Shown here: piece after piece, positions 13,001-25,764 of the stretch | Layout of the letters: each line of letters starts with the position of its first letter | Position numbering within the stretch: position 1 is the stretch's first letter | Origin: Chlorophyllum brunneum | Lineage: Eukaryota; Basidiomycota; Agaricomycetes; Agaricales; Agaricaceae | Direction: 5' to 3' | Length of the DNA: 64,000 nucleotides | Assembly: GCA_963576785.1 (NCBI GenBank) | Contig: OY756141.1 | Coordinates: forward strand, 3,658,001-3,722,000 | Program-made: the position numbers and the translations under genes | Notes under the pieces: model-generated | Told to the model about the DNA's origin: nothing | What the model saw: the letters and a program-made list of their open reading frames with translations, nothing else | Databases searched by the model: none

Positions 13001-13485
13001 GATGTTGAAGTTTTCTTTCTTGAGGTTATCAATGTGCTAAGAGATGGCGTTGGCAACAGTTCTGAGAAGGATTGAAGCCGCACCTTTTCTTGATCTCGGA
13101 GAGTGAGAGTTGTTGTGCCTTTGGTATTGCCAACTGCAGAAGCTCGAACACCACCTCTCTTCCCCCGCATCGGTGTTTCTACATCGTGCCCATAGCGTTT
13201 CTTATCCACGGCAGGGGTATCAAGGAGATCCGCTTCCTCATCAGGATGGTCATCGCGAGTGAGCCTATTAAGACCCTCAGAGTTTCTGCGTGAAAATACG
13301 GAAGCGGTGGGTGGAGAGGGAGTAGCAAGAGGCGCTGAAGAGGGAGCAGTTGAGCGAGAAGAGATGGAGGGGATACGGAGATGCCTTGTCCCTGGCGTAG
13401 AGAAACCCGAAGCGAGAGAGCCAAGCGAGAGTTCTGGGTGGGTGCTTGAGGATGTGTCTGGGTGGCTTGCCAGTGCCGCAGACAT
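10044..13485 (-). CDS. Mto1/centrosomin-type microtubule-organising coiled-coil protein
   Basis: Likely recruits and activates gamma-tubulin complexes at spindle pole bodies and cytoplasmic sites, as S. pombe Mto1, Aspergillus ApsB and animal centrosomin do. Spliced model: 13485..13084, 13036..12098, 12047..11751, 11701..10904, 10851..10564, 10513..10197, 10125..10044; phases agree and give about 1040 residues. Residues about 1-125 are Ser/Pro-rich and disordered. A near-perfect Cnn_1N motif spans the first intron (LRDQEK then HIDNLKKENFNIK, HFLEERLAQLAPDQIDAALK, EVQQRNMELKKLKK). Almost everything after that is heptad coiled coil, with the block FNVFHDNLITRLKALSQIQ and a very basic coiled C-terminus. 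I chose the ATG at 13485 (MSAALASHP). The ATG at 13521 would add a 12-residue hydrophobic leader and leave only about 53 nt to the divergent gene. Confidence 0.88.
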
Positions 13486-13574
13486 CGTCGCTGCAGAGAG
13501 CAAACACGCCCACATCAACATACTTACTTACTCACGTGACACCCCCATTTCAACTTACTCTCCACCACCAACCC

Positions 13575-14198
13575 ATGGCTCAAGTCATCGAAACAGTCGA
13601 ATACATCCAAGTACCAGACCTCAACCTCAAAACTGGTCTCTACACCATCCGCACCATTCCGTCTCTCCAACTAATCGGTCGCAACATCGTCGAAGACGCT
13701 TCTCCCGATCCAAAAGGCATATACGGCCAACCACTAGGCGTACCTTTGAACGACAATACTACTTTTCTGATACGTCACATGGGGAGAGATAGCTTTCATC
13801 TTAGTTGTGGGAGTGATCGTGCATGGGTTGTTGCGTTGGAAGGAAGAATTGCTGCGGTGTTTTCTGAAGAAGTCGATCCGGTGTTTGACTACCCTCTTAA
13901 TCCCACATGGGTGATTCAAAGACAACCGCAGCATGGAGACGATGTTTATACGTGAGTTTTATTCTTTTCTGTGTACCACGACTAATTGTGAATTAGGATT
14001 GAATCGGAGAATGGCTATTGGGGATGGGTAATGCCAACTGAGAACCCACAATACACACCAGTAAGTGCAAAGAGGGGGCTGAGAAAACAGCTTTATCAAC
14101 ATTCTTGCTAGGTTCGAGTGCGGCAATTGGCCGCCACAGCAACCATGCCACCAAGGTACCCACCAAACCAACTCTGGTTGATCGAGAGGGTGGGATAA
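13575..14198 (+). CDS. serine protease inhibitor, I66 beta-trefoil family (cospin/cnispin-like)
   Basis: Small cytosolic-type inhibitor of the mushroom I66 family (cospin from Coprinopsis, cnispin from Clitocybe), usually a defence protein against animal or insect trypsins. Exons 13575..13951, 13997..14060 and 14112..14198 encode about 175 residues with no signal peptide. The family pattern is visible: GLYTIRTIPSLQLIGRN near residues 22-38, then EDASPDPKGI, a central hydrophobic trefoil repeat with WVVALEG, and the C-terminal PNQLWLIERVG. The start ATG has only 89 nt between it and the divergent microtubule-protein gene, so the two probably share a promoter. Target protease cannot be predicted from sequence. 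Confidence 0.85.
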
Positions 14199-14262
14199 TC
14201 CATACATACAATATGTACATACACGTGATTACTATTTCATACCCCCTTTCACTCAAACATTC

Positions 14263-15431
14263 ATGTCCTCAATAACCGACGACGAACATCAAATCCCAGA
14301 ATCATTCAAACAAAAACTCGCATCATTCTCTTTCCAACCCTCAACCTCTTCTACACCATTACCTCGTCCCACCAACCACACACCCCGAACGAAACCACCC
14401 AAATCACGTTCCAATAGAAGTTTCGCTCCACCAGAAAGATATAGTCATTTAAACCCTCTACAAGATTATCTTCAACCCAATTTGGACAGTACGTCCTCCC
14501 CGGTCTTTTTTTTTTCTTCAATCATACAATTGATCATAAACCAGTTGTATTTTGCGGAATAAAGTACTACTTACTACCACCTCTAATTTCCTAACCAACC
14601 CCCCCTCCCAATCCAGTCCAGGCCAAAAATCTGCTCAAATTGGACACCATTTCGGTGGTCCCACAAACCATTTCTGGCCTTGTTTATACGAATCTGGTTA
14701 AAATTCATAACGCCTTATTCTCATCATCAACTGACGTCGTTTATACTAGGCCTCATAACAGAACAATTACAACCCACACAAGATTTCACTCTCCCTAATC
14801 GTTTCTCCATCGGCCTAGTACGCAACTTCCCCACCTTTTCTTTCTCTTCTTACTTTGGATAAAAGACGAATTTGGTTAATAGACCAACCGCTCAAGTTTC
14901 GTCCTTCCCACCTCTAGTACCCACCTCACTCTCAACCATCTCTAGCAAACCGAATTATCAACCACAGAACAACACCTCTCCATCCCCCACCTCTTAACCA
15001 AACTCACACAAATAAAACCTCGGATATTATGTTTCGTAGGTCTAGGTATCACTCGACTCTTCATTTCTCACTTCCTCTCCGTCAGTCATCTTTTCTTATT
15101 CTCAAGTAGTGGATTAACTCTCAATAGATCCAAGGAAGAATTGTAGAACCTGGAATACAATATCTTAAACTCAAATATGATGATGATGTTGATGAAACGT
15201 GGGTGTTTGCTGTTGCTAGCACTTCGGGTAGAGTTGTCAAATACCACGTCAGTCTCTATTCTTTGTCTTTTTTTTTCGATACTGATGGTTTTATTGGTGT
15301 AGAAAATACATAAAGTGGAACAGTTTAGGGAATTAAAGAATTTGGTTGAGAGTGTTAGGAGGGGGGTGGTTGATTCGAGTGGGATTGAGACTGTGTTGGT
15401 GGATGGAGCTGGTCTCCTTGGTAGGGATTGA
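14263..15431 (+). CDS. mismatch-specific uracil/thymine DNA glycosylase (MUG/TDG family)
   Basis: Base-excision-repair enzyme that removes U or T from G mismatches in the nucleus. Eight small exons: 14263..14488, 14545..14563, 14617..14696, 14750..14817, 14866..14895, 14946..15080, 15128..15247, 15303..15431. All junctions are GT-AG and in phase, giving about 268 residues. The N-terminus is a basic Ser/Pro-rich tail. The catalytic motif reads IVFCGINPGQKSAQIGHHF, with the conserved GINPG Asn. It is followed by GPTNHFWPCLYESG, FSIGLTNLVNRPTA, a KPRILCFVGLGI strand and the C-terminal STSGRVV loop that approaches the DNA. The many tiny exons hide this gene from simple ORF scans. The start is 65 nt after the protease-inhibitor stop. 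Dispersed repeat copy B begins about 40 nt after its stop codon. Confidence 0.9.
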
Positions 15432-15471
15432 CTATATTACGAGGTTTTCATGCAAAAGCCCGGGAGACGCT

Positions 15472-15790
15472 GTGTTCGGTCGCGTCGAAATTTTATCACG
15501 TGGGGCTAAAGTCTTACCTTTTGGCAGGGTCGACACTGGTAATGGGGACGCTGTGAGTGTGTTGGTGACAACACACATCGCATCAAGATTGGATCACGAC
15601 ACTGTTCTCCAACTCAACTACACATTCTTCTGCCGTTCCCTATTGACTTTTCTCTGTCACAGCTCCCAACCCCGCCTTCCCACCAAACAGCATTGGCGCA
15701 CAGGCTCGAAGTGTGTAGTGAGCAATTCACGTAAAGTGTGTTCAAGTCACCCACATCAAAACAATTCCTCGGACGATTCCGTTCTGAATA
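15472..15790. repeat. dispersed repeat copy B
   Basis: Non-coding stretch just downstream of the DNA-glycosylase gene. It shares a perfect 18-nt block and several longer near-matches, in the same order, with 4074-4560. Spacing between blocks differs (copy B is shorter), so indels have accumulated. No coding capacity or terminal inverted repeats were seen. Confidence 0.55.
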
Positions 15791-15978
15791 CCTGAAATCA
15801 TGAACCCCGGGTCCCAAATCTACCATAAAATGCCCCTTGTTGAAAGTTTAAGAATACAATTGATGAAGAATTGATTTAGCTCATTATTGTCATCTCTACA
15901 CCATCCTCGTTCACCCACTCAAAACTCGAACTCTTGTTTCACAAACGATTCTCAACCCCGCGCTTCCCTCCACATATG

Positions 15979-16592
15979 TTATGATGGACCCGCAGAACTC
16001 GTCGGTGGACCGATTCCACTAGGCAATGGAGGATGCATATGATCCACCCGACGATGCACTCTGCTCGTCTATACATATAAAAAATGAGTTTCATCTCCTT
16101 TTCGTCCCATACCCGGAAGTGACTCACCACAGCAGCATAAATCCCAAAAGCAATAAAACAAAACGGCACAAGCGCAACTCCAGCACACAAAACCACTACC
16201 AAAACCCGAAATAAACACCTGAAAAGCGCTCGAACGTAAGAACCAAAAGTAGGTTTTGGAGCTTGTTTGTCTTCATCGAATGTTGGGACTTGGTTGAGGA
16301 AGGTGAGAGTACGGTTTGGTCGAAGGTATACTGGACTTGGTTGACGTGGTAATTCATCGTCTCGTGAATTTGATTGTGGATGAAGATGCGATGGTGATGA
16401 TGATGATGATGACGACGATGATGATTCACGTTCGGAAGACGGTAGTGAACTTTTCTCTACAGACCTCCGACTCGTTTGAGCTTCCAAATCGATCGTAGGT
16501 GTAGGTGTAGGTGTAGACCGAACAGGAACAAGTTCTATAATCCCCGACATAGTCGTATTTTGGTCGTTTGGCATCGGTTGATGATTTGCCAT
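15979..16592 (-). CDS. unknown single-pass membrane protein, Ser-rich
   Basis: I do not recognise a family. Exons 16592..16128 and 16068..15979 (GT-AG, in phase) give about 184 residues. A Ser/Thr-rich disordered N-terminal region includes a run of ten serines. There is a strongly hydrophobic membrane segment near residues 120-145 (FRVLVVVLCAGVALVPFCFI) and a short Pro/His-rich tail ending in GPPTSSAGPS. Without the splice the frame would continue to 15939 with a less plausible tail. The start could equally be the ATG at 16550 (MSGIIELVPV). Serine codons are repetitive (TCA/TCG), and a GAT/GAC microsatellite around 16390-16430 encodes the run. Confidence 0.6.
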
Positions 16593-18386
16593 TAGAGCTC
16601 GTTGGGAGGTAGAAGCCCAAGTCTCGGTTTCCGGACTTTTGATATATACCACATGGATATCTTTGGAAATGTGGTTTGAGATTTTCGGGGTAAGGTGAAT
16701 CACTTTTCAATATCATTACCCCTATTTGTGACGTAAGACAAATTTGACTTTATGGCCTTTCCCGTTTTTCTACTCACCTTGAACGCTGAAATACCGGAGG
16801 TTTTTTTTTTTTTTTTTTGTTGTGTGTGTGTGATTGTTCGCTTCTCCCAGCCACAGGGGGTTGGAATTTAGAACTCTGGTGAACCCATCTCCCGTTTGTT
16901 CGTAAAAGTGTATGACAATGCCAAGATCTTGAGTGAAAAGTAGAGGTGGGGCGTTTCAGTAAAAGGTTTGGGTTTCTAGATTTCGGGACGTTCAATCTCA
17001 CCTCGAAATAACGTTTTCTACCGCTGCTATGGTATCAAGAGCCAGAAATCTCATGCCGAATGACAACCCGAAAAGTACGCTGCGAATTATCACGGTTGTT
17101 ATCCTAGCCGTCTTTGTTCCTACTTGGGCCGGAGATTATGATCGATGCGACACGCGCTATCGTCGCCTGATTTCCTGGACAGGAGCAAAGGATACGTCGT
17201 ATGACGAGCGCAACTTGAACACCGGACCACTTGTCGGTATAAGTTCGCGTTTCAAGCTCGTCCAATCCCTTAATGCCCCTTTCTCTTCTCTTCCGTTTCT
17301 ATACTTTTAACCGGAAGACTGATCCCCCCTATTTTCTCCTGAAGACTCGTATGTTTTTTCTTCTTATCACGTTTGACGATTATCAAGTTCGCCAAGCTTT
17401 CACCCGCACAAGCAATGGAAACACAATGTTAGTTGATGCATGTCGTGCTGTTTACATCTTGCGCGTACTCCCGTCGAGTTTCTCTTTCACTGCAAAGGTC
17501 CTGGACGTGGATGGACGTTAACTCGAATGCCGGTTATTGAGAATGACGTAGGATTGTGTGGTTAGGAGTCAATTGTTGTCAAGCTTAAATTTCCTTCCGT
17601 CCCATCCATCGACATCGAATTAATCGCCGATGCGTCCTTGACATTTTATGAACCCCTGGTCAAATTCATATCCACTATCTTAGCCGCGGCGTTGTTTTTC
17701 CTCAACATACAGGCATACCCAAAACTCACGTTCTCGCCTGGAGTTCTCTCTGACTGGACTCCGCCTAGCCTTGGCTGGATGGTATGTTGACAGGTTATGT
17801 GCAGGTTCATGGTTCAGGACGGACGGCCAAGCCTCAAGCCCAGGGCAGCTGTGGTTTTATGTGATTTCTCTTCTCAATCGAGGACGACTTTCCGGCCGCC
17901 TTTCTCATAGTTACCATGGTTGACGTAATGCTTTTCCCCTTCCATCACAAGGTTCTGACATGGATAATTAACTCCAGACGTCATTTCTTGTGGCGTACAA
18001 GCCATTAGAAGCCTCGGTGCCGTTCTGGCAGGATCAGCCATATGTTATCAGTTGCGTTTTGCTGGGTGAAGAGGTTCATTGGAGCGCCAGAGATTTATTC
18101 GGAAGGTTAGAAGAAGTAGTGAGTGTCTCGACCGTCGTTGGTATGGATGCTTTTGAACTTTGGTTAGCATACATTTGGCCCTTCATCATGGGCACCTGAT
18201 ACTTATCTCTTCCCATGGGGCTATCGCGTTACGGCAGAACATGTTTTTGATCCACTCACATGACAATGCCGCCGTTTTTCGTGCCTGTATGGTCAACCAT
18301 CCTTTCACGTTAATTCGCTTCGAAACAATGTCGTACTACATGTCGCTCATCTCAAGGGTTTCCAAGCACATCCACCAACCACCGCC
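16593..18386. other. intergenic; possible small signal-anchor ORF at 17029
   Basis: Contains a poly-T tract near 16800-16817 followed by a TG repeat. An ORF at 17029-17310 has a hydrophobic N-terminal segment (IITVVILAVFVPTWAG), but the coding continuation is unclear. I do not call a gene. The rest has no recognisable coding sequence. Confidence 0.4.
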
Positions 18387-19502
18387 ATGGATCCCATGCA
18401 AACGGTATCTTGTTCGTGCTGTCCGCCACATTTACCCTCCACTTCTCTGATCTTGGCATTTTAGACATTGGGCTGGTGATCACTACCTGGGATTGGATTA
18501 CGACTTTGCGTTCTGAGTATAGGCTCATATGGAGGTGAGAACTCAGTTTGGCATTGACAAGCTCGCTGCCTTACCCTTTTTCATAGTCATTCCTTGTTCG
18601 ATTTGAGTGCGGCCCAGATCCTATACATCCTCACGCGCTATTCGGCGTTTCTCTGCCATGTGTATGTTTCTAATATCGGTGATGACCTTGATTACCCAGC
18701 GTTTCTTTCCAGGGGGAACATTACATTTTTGCACTACAAGCCGCACCTTATGAAAACCCTTAAACCGCATACCCGTTTCTGCCGAATCTGGGTTTTCCTT
18801 ATGACTGTGACCGTTAGTTGGACCTTGGGGCTATTGTTCATTAACATGATGCTTAGAGTCTATGCACTGTACAAACGCGACCCAAGAATTATCGTTGCTC
18901 TCGTCATGCTCTCATTTATCAGGGTATTGATGGTTCTCACGAGCTGGCTTTACGTGCTCCCCAAGATGCCATTCACGGACATGTGCATACCTCAGAATGT
19001 TCAGCCAAGTGAGCTTATAGCAATGATGTATGTATAACGGACTCGCTCGATGCATTTAGAAAGAGCTCATCTACCCTGGCAGGTTGGGGGAGGTGGCCAT
19101 CCAAGGAGCACCCCTCTACCTTACTTTTATTCGAGGTGCAAAAGTAGAACGTGTCGCGCGTGCGGAAAGGGTCACCGTGCTAGTAATGTATTTACGCCGC
19201 GACGGTGTGATTTCTTGGGGTTTCATCACATGTAAGTATCACCGGAATGTTGTATATCTGTGGCTCATCATACAAGTGTTCTCATCCGTGATTGCATTGT
19301 TTTCCACGTTCGGGCGGAATTCTCCAAGCACAATACTACACCTCTCATACCCGTAAGTCTCAAACCTACTCTTCAACGTCCAGCTTCACATTGTTCCATA
19401 CATTTTCTCAGGTTCACTATCGCTTTTATACCTTCACTGGTGAACTACCCTCTCTCCCCCGATCCCGGAAACAAGACTCACGAAAAAAAAACCCCCTTTT
19501 AG
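18387..19502 (+). CDS. DUF6533 multi-pass membrane protein (copy A)
   Basis: Member of the DUF6533 family, basidiomycete-expanded integral membrane proteins of unknown role with a seven-helix-like layout. Exons: 18387..18411, 18465..18534, 18587..18661, 18713..19027, 19083..19231, 19277..19352, 19412..19502, about 266 residues. The N-terminal DUF6533 stretch reads MDPMQTVSYIGLVITTWDW, then EYRLIWR and AQILYILTRYSAFLCH. It is followed by hydrophobic helices (CRIWVFLMTVTVSWTLGLLF, MLRVYALYKRDPRI) and RGAKVERVARAERVTVLVMY. Exon number, phases and junction positions match those of the copy on the minus strand at 35.4-36.5 kb. This supports both models. The last two exons are the least certain. 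Confidence 0.75.
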
Positions 19503-22500
19503 GGCTGCCACCTCTTTCTTCAAATGCGCAAACAATCGGAGAAACGCGAATGCGCAAATTCAGCGTTCCCGCAATCTTTCGAACTCGATTCATTTGAATC
19601 ATATGATACCCGGAACCTCGAATCACAGTTGGAGGCTCCAACAAGGAACGACGATGAGATACATGAGGTTCCTAGAACGGCTGACGAGAGTTGGAGATGA
19701 GGCTGGATCCCCTCACCCAGACCAATCTTTATAGGTTAGGTCTCTTCCTCAGCATACCTTACCAAAGAAAGAATAGTACCCTCTCGGTACGTTCTTCCCG
19801 ACGTAAATCAGTCTCCGATCTCTTGCTGGACTTTAACTCCAGCCGTGGGATCTAGGAGGGAACTGGACACTACCTCATATACCCCTACATGTAGTACCAT
19901 GATGCATTGTCACAAATACCCCAGGACCTATTTCATTTTGAACGAGTAATCCACTATTCATAATATCTCGATCTTCGAACACGGACGCCATCAAGCGTCT
20001 CTTACTGGCGGGGTGCTTTCCAATGTGAAATTACAGCATGACGGTAGGGCCCACAGTTCTGGATGGCGAGAAATTTTACTCTCGACTCCGCCACCATGCC
20101 GCGGAACAACGACTTTTTTGTACCAGGTACTGCTCCCGGAAACGGGTGAAGGAACAAGCCGGCTGGAAGAGTGGCTCTTGGCGTTGACATTTTTTTTTTC
20201 TCAATTACTCTAGATTGCTGTGCTGCTCATGCTCACTTCCCTACCTCGGTAACTATCCACAGATTTACCTTGAAGCTTGTGTGACAAATTTGCCAAGTCA
20301 TCTGCACATTGGAAGCCAGGGCGAACCCTGAGGCCTGAGGCTTCAAGCTCCGAAGGCTCCAGGTTGAAGCGATGACAGAGAGCGCTTCCCACCTATTGAA
20401 GATCGTGAACATCGGCAAAGTGGACCAACCTGTCACTTTGATCCGTAAATCCAGGTGGACTCATAGTGACACGCGGCTGATGTTATTCGGCGGGATGGAA
20501 GCTAGTGGAAGCTAGCCATGGTCTGTGGCTTATTGACGTCCAGATGCAAGATACAGGGTTCTTTCACCTGCAGGGCAGTCGAAACTTCAGCGCCGAACTG
20601 TGGTTGAACAGGTTTGCCTCAGCCTCTAACCAGTCCAAACGTGGGTAGCGCCAAGAGTCCACACTGCCCCCGGAGCTCCCATATGGCTAAGTGGATGCAC
20701 TGCGACGCCTGTAAAGCGGTCATCAACACTTATTGTCCAGGTCATACTCTGTCATGTTGCGGACCGACCGCCACTTCAATCATCCGAATACTTGGTTTCC
20801 CGAACTTCTACTAGCTTCCGGACAATGTGCACAAAATTGTCAACCCAGACCCACCACGTCCTCCATTCCGACCAGCGGAACACATCCCTCGAGTGCATTT
20901 TCATCGGGTCAGGCCCGGACATTTCGCATTCACGGATCACCTTTTCATTGAGATCCTGAACCCTAGGAACGCTTCAAAAATGACCCAGTTGACACATAAG
21001 GCCCCAGGAATCCCTCTACACTTAGTCTACGCCATCCGGCAACCGCAGACCTGATCGGCAGGTTTCATCAACATTGGATACGTTCGACGACGTTCGTTGG
21101 TTCTTCTAACACTGGATACACTGCAATCACCGAGGACGCAGCCCTCATGTCATTCACACCGGGACCCGGTCGCCGCCGCATCCAGGTAAGATTAGAAGTT
21201 CTGAACGTCATCATCACCTTTCATGGTAGACTCCTGCAACAATTACATCTTTAGAAGCCTCAATCACTGGAACAAGCTTCTCTGTGGCTTCTTTACCTCA
21301 CCCACACACACTCCAGGGCTTTTGCTGTGTCATCCGTTCTCAAGGGCCGGGTGCACTTACAGCCAATGAGGCACATGATCTCGTGTTCTCGGCTAGCTGT
21401 ACGGAGACGACGGATAGAAGCAAGTTCAAGAACTCAGCAAACATGCCAAAACCAATTCAGATCCGCCACACATCTACACTATGTGATGATTCTTCAAGAC
21501 TAGTGTTATGTGAATGTCATTCGGAATGTCCTATTCCTGATCTTCTCTGGAGTTCCTATGGCCACAATTCTTTCGATGCCGGAACTTGCGCCAACCAGAG
21601 GACCTCACTATACCTGTTGAAGAAACTTGTGTTTGATGGTAAAACGACCGGCCCTCCTTCCAGGCCCCCATACGGTTCTAGTACATGCGTGTCGCGAGCA
21701 CCATCATCACTCCGTTACGACATAATCACGATCAGTCTTCTACAAGATTTGTCTCTGGGTATTATCTTCTCCTTCTTAACCCTGGAATCTGCAACTCATC
21801 CCACGGTAGCCTGATATAGGTTTTCTTCTGTATATCAACTCCAGCTTCTCATCATTTATTCCGCAGGGCCCAGAATAACAACACCCCATCCATCACAGTT
21901 GGGTTCAGAAATGTCCAACATTCGTATCTTACGTCAAGGGAACCTTGTACATATATGGTATGTCGCGGACAGTCACGTTTATGTTATGCGAACCTCATGC
22001 TTTGATTTGGGGAGGAGTTGACAGGATGTGTAAGTATGCGGACTTGTGGCGGCGAGCAGCAACCCCAAAGAGCAGGGGTGTTATGACACAACTCCAGAGC
22101 AAGGAAAGGTAACAGGACTCGGCGTCACTTTGAGAATCATAATCCATCTTCGTGCTGTGAGATTGTCCGAGCTCGACGAACTCGGCATATGGTCATCCCC
22201 GTTCGAAATGGTGACTTCCTACTGCTTCTCATTGATTACGATGAGCACATAATGCATCACTTGATATGATTAACACCGAATATCTCTCAACGTTACAGCG
22301 GATCCCCTCCTTCGTCTGGATTGAGGGTAGAGAAGGTAGAGAAGCACCAACACATACTCCACAATGTTCCTGGTTCATTTGGTAGTGATCCTAGCTAGCG
22401 TGACTATACGAACACGATTACACCACCCTAGAGGCTTATCACCCATATTCAACAACCAGGGGAGCTTCGATGAACACCCAAACCGACGTCCAGACCACCG

Positions 22501-25500
22501 GTAACCGATGAAAGCCTCTCCTCTTCAATTTACCCGGCACCGCAAATCCATGGGTGGACCCCATTTCTCATTCGACCTAGATTAGATTTGCACCCTCGGC
22601 CTAACTACTGGTAACTTTAACTGTCTTGTGGTTTCATATAACTATAACTAAGGAAAGTGTCACATGGGGAGTTTATAAAAGTCAATTGATACCATTGTGA
22701 TGGACTGAAATTGCTTTGTTGGGTAGGGGTGACAATGTATTGGTTTGTGATGAAATAGATCTAGAGTAACGAATTTGAGATTCGATGTTGAACGTGTGCA
22801 CCATCCGTTTAGAGTATACTGAAGCTCCAGCTCCCCGGTATGTAATAATAGAAAGTGTGGATGGATAACTGCCGTCGTCTGATCAGCATGGCAAGAAGCT
22901 CTGCCGAGCTCCTATTCCTGTCCCAAAAGAACGTTTGGTAGAGTTACTTGGAGCTTAACTAGAAGTGGTAGAGCGGAGTCCAAAGCCCTGTAAATGCCAA
23001 GCCAGTTGTGAGTTCTGCGGAGGTGCTTGAAACATTTTACCCGAAGGGTGAAATTGCTAACGGTAATTGAATCAACGAAACGCAGAATGGAATTAAGGTT
23101 GTTAGGAGAGGGACGGCGGAGTCCAGAATATACAAATGATCATATTCAATTACAATCGTTAGTTAGTCATCGTACATGACGTCGTATCACGAACTTGCAT
23201 AGAAAAAAAAAACAAAGAGTACGATGGGTGAAGGCCACGCCCTGACCACGCAGTTAGGGTAGTCATCCTGTCCGTTAAAAATAATTGAATGAAGAAGCGC
23301 TAGCTCAATCGTTTGAACTACGCAACATTCAAACGCAAAAGTTCCTTTTAGGATGAACCTTCCCGAAACATAAATTTCAAATTCTCGTGTCATATGTCAG
23401 TTTTCTTACATGTGGGTGCAGCCCGATCGACGATACATAAACCTATACAAATTCCGATCGATTGGTGATCGAGGTGAGGATTTGTCACGAAGGATGGCAG
23501 AAGTGACAATTTACTAGTGACCCTGGAGTTCATGTTACCCTTCATTGGAGTTGATATATATATATACAAAGTTGATTACTACTGTACTGAATTTGATCAA
23601 ATTCCAAGTGGAAGGTCAATGCTTTATAAAACCCACCTCACCTCACACTTCGAAGCTCCGTCAAGCTCCGTCAACTTCAATATCTCAGACCGGCGGAGTT
23701 CGGAGGGAAGGTTGTGTTTGAATGCCGAAAAAATTGGTGAGGGGGGGGGATTAAATTGAAGAACGGAATTTGACTGATGATGTTGTAAGAGTGTAACCGG
23801 GGTTGGTTGGTCCAAGCGTTTATTTTAAACAGAGTTGAGAAAACCTCCATTTTAATACTGCGTGTTATATGAGGCGGGGAGGCCAAGCTAAAATTTAAAC
23901 TTTACTTTACCAATTGCTTTATGATCCATTCAAATGCATCTCGACTGACGAGATCAATAGCGAGCGCAAATATCCGGGACGTCATAGTACCATGCGCCCC
24001 TGACATTACATTATACAATATACCCCGTCGTCACTGAATTCCGGGTGATAAACACTAAAACCGAAGAGCACGACGGTCCGTGTGTGGGCCAAAAACAGAT
24101 ACAGATGCCAACTCGTGATACATGTTTGTATTGAGGTTCTCCATTCTAAATACATTATCGTATACCTTGGGGAAAGGTGGACGTTACATTATACAATATA
24201 CCCCGTCATCACTGAATTACGGGTGATAAAGATTAAAACCGATAAAGTTGGAGAAACACAACGGGTGATTCATGATATTCGGATACATTCTTCAAGCATT
24301 CGGTGGAAGAAAGTTGTTGTAAACATTGCCAAGGTAAAATTTAACCTTGTCAGTTGTTTTTTGCATCCATATCTCGACTACGAGGATCGTCGACCAACTG
24401 GTGGCAACCCACATATATCCGAGAGAAACGTCATACTCCTGGGAATTCGGGGAATCATTAGGTTAGAGAATCCATTCAAGGGATGTTAAGGCTCGACTAC
24501 TATGAACGTCAATCTATCCTCGACGTCATATCTAGGCACATATCACACACACCAACCCACACACATCCATACATAAAATTGAGGGAAAGAAAGAGAGAGA
24601 ACATATCTCACTGGTAATCAACTGATCAAAAGGGCTTCATCAACTCCAGAAAACGAGGAATTCCGGTCCGAACTATCTATGATAAAGTACCGCACCGTAT
24701 AACCGAGAGAAAAAGCAAGGGTCAGAGTAGAATGTCCATTATGTCGAAATGTTAATACATTGTATTTGAAGGCTTAATAAAGCGCCCAATGAAATGACAT
24801 ACGTAGATAATTATCTGGCAGTCAGTCAATAATAATAAATGTCACCGATAACAAACATCAACCCTTCCCCTCCCTTTCTCTATCATTCTCTCATTGGCCC
24901 GTCCCTGTCCAAATTCCGCATTACGTACCCTCCCCCCCTCTCCGATCGCGGTCTCGAAGCACAAAAAGAAAGTATTTATATAAGGGCTTAAGCGAGTGAT
25001 TTTTGCCGAGTGTCGGGTAAGGAAGGAAGGAATTCAGGGGAGGATGCATGGAACTCGTGGTTTTTTTGTAAAGGGGTTGCCAAGGATGAGTGGTGAAATC
25101 GGATTAAGGGAGTGTTGTAAGTAAAGGTACATGCTTATTTGGTTGTTGTTGTTGTTAGATAGGGGTTTGATATCTTGTATTGTTGGTAGTAGTGGTGATA
25201 AATAGGCTATGGATAGAAAGATTCTTTTGTATTGTGTAAAATGTTGAGTAAAAGGATGGTAATATTGGGATTGCGGGAGAAGTAGCTGTTGAAGACAATG
25301 GGAGTTTGAGTTTGAGGTTATCGAGACTCTATGAATAAGCCACCATAACGGAATACACAGTGGGCGGAGGTCAATAAAGACTCGAGGTATCCGTCAGGAA
25401 GGTGCTCGGATGACCAGGAGTGAGGAAGATGAGAAAGTAGGCAAAGGGAGTTCTCTCGGCCGAGTTGATCTTCCCTGGTGATGGAACTAGGACAAAGGTA

Positions 25501-25764
25501 GTTCCGGGTGATGGATATGGTAGTGGGTCATGGTAGACCTCCGTAGCTGCCAAATCCCGCTCCGAGCAAGTGGTTGCTGTGCCTACACAGCCCATTGCAG
25601 AAGGGTCACGTGAGAGTCTATCAGACTTTGATGGGAATGGAGTGGGAGCCTGGCCCATGCGGTGCTGAGACAGGGTGACTGTGTGACAGCACGTGGTGGG
25701 CGATAGATCTTGATGGCGATGGGGAGTACATATAGCGGGAGAGGAGAGCAGACTTGGACTCGCC
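19503..25764. other. gene-poor region (about 6 kb)
   Basis: No ORF here shows a family motif, a credible splice pattern or codon bias like the neighbouring genes. ORFs such as 21284-21814 are open but look random. The only structure I can support is the direct repeat near 24.0-24.25 kb, listed separately. A TATA-like stretch (GTATTTATATAAG) lies near 24970, ahead of the gene at 25765 but far from its ATG. Confidence 0.5.
24006..24242. repeat. direct repeat pair, about 59 bp each
   Basis: 24006-24064 recurs at 24184-24242 with four mismatches in 59 positions. Flanking sequence around 23899-23990 also resembles 24334-24433 more weakly, so the duplicated unit may have been longer. Confidence 0.75.

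Noticed and set aside
17029..17310. Small secreted protein gene
   Set aside because: It has a hydrophobic leader, but the frame runs into non-coding-looking sequence and no downstream exon is convincing.
21284..21814. 176-residue plus-strand ORF
   Set aside because: No family motif, no homologous-looking splice sites and no codon bias; it looks like a chance opening in a gene-poor region.
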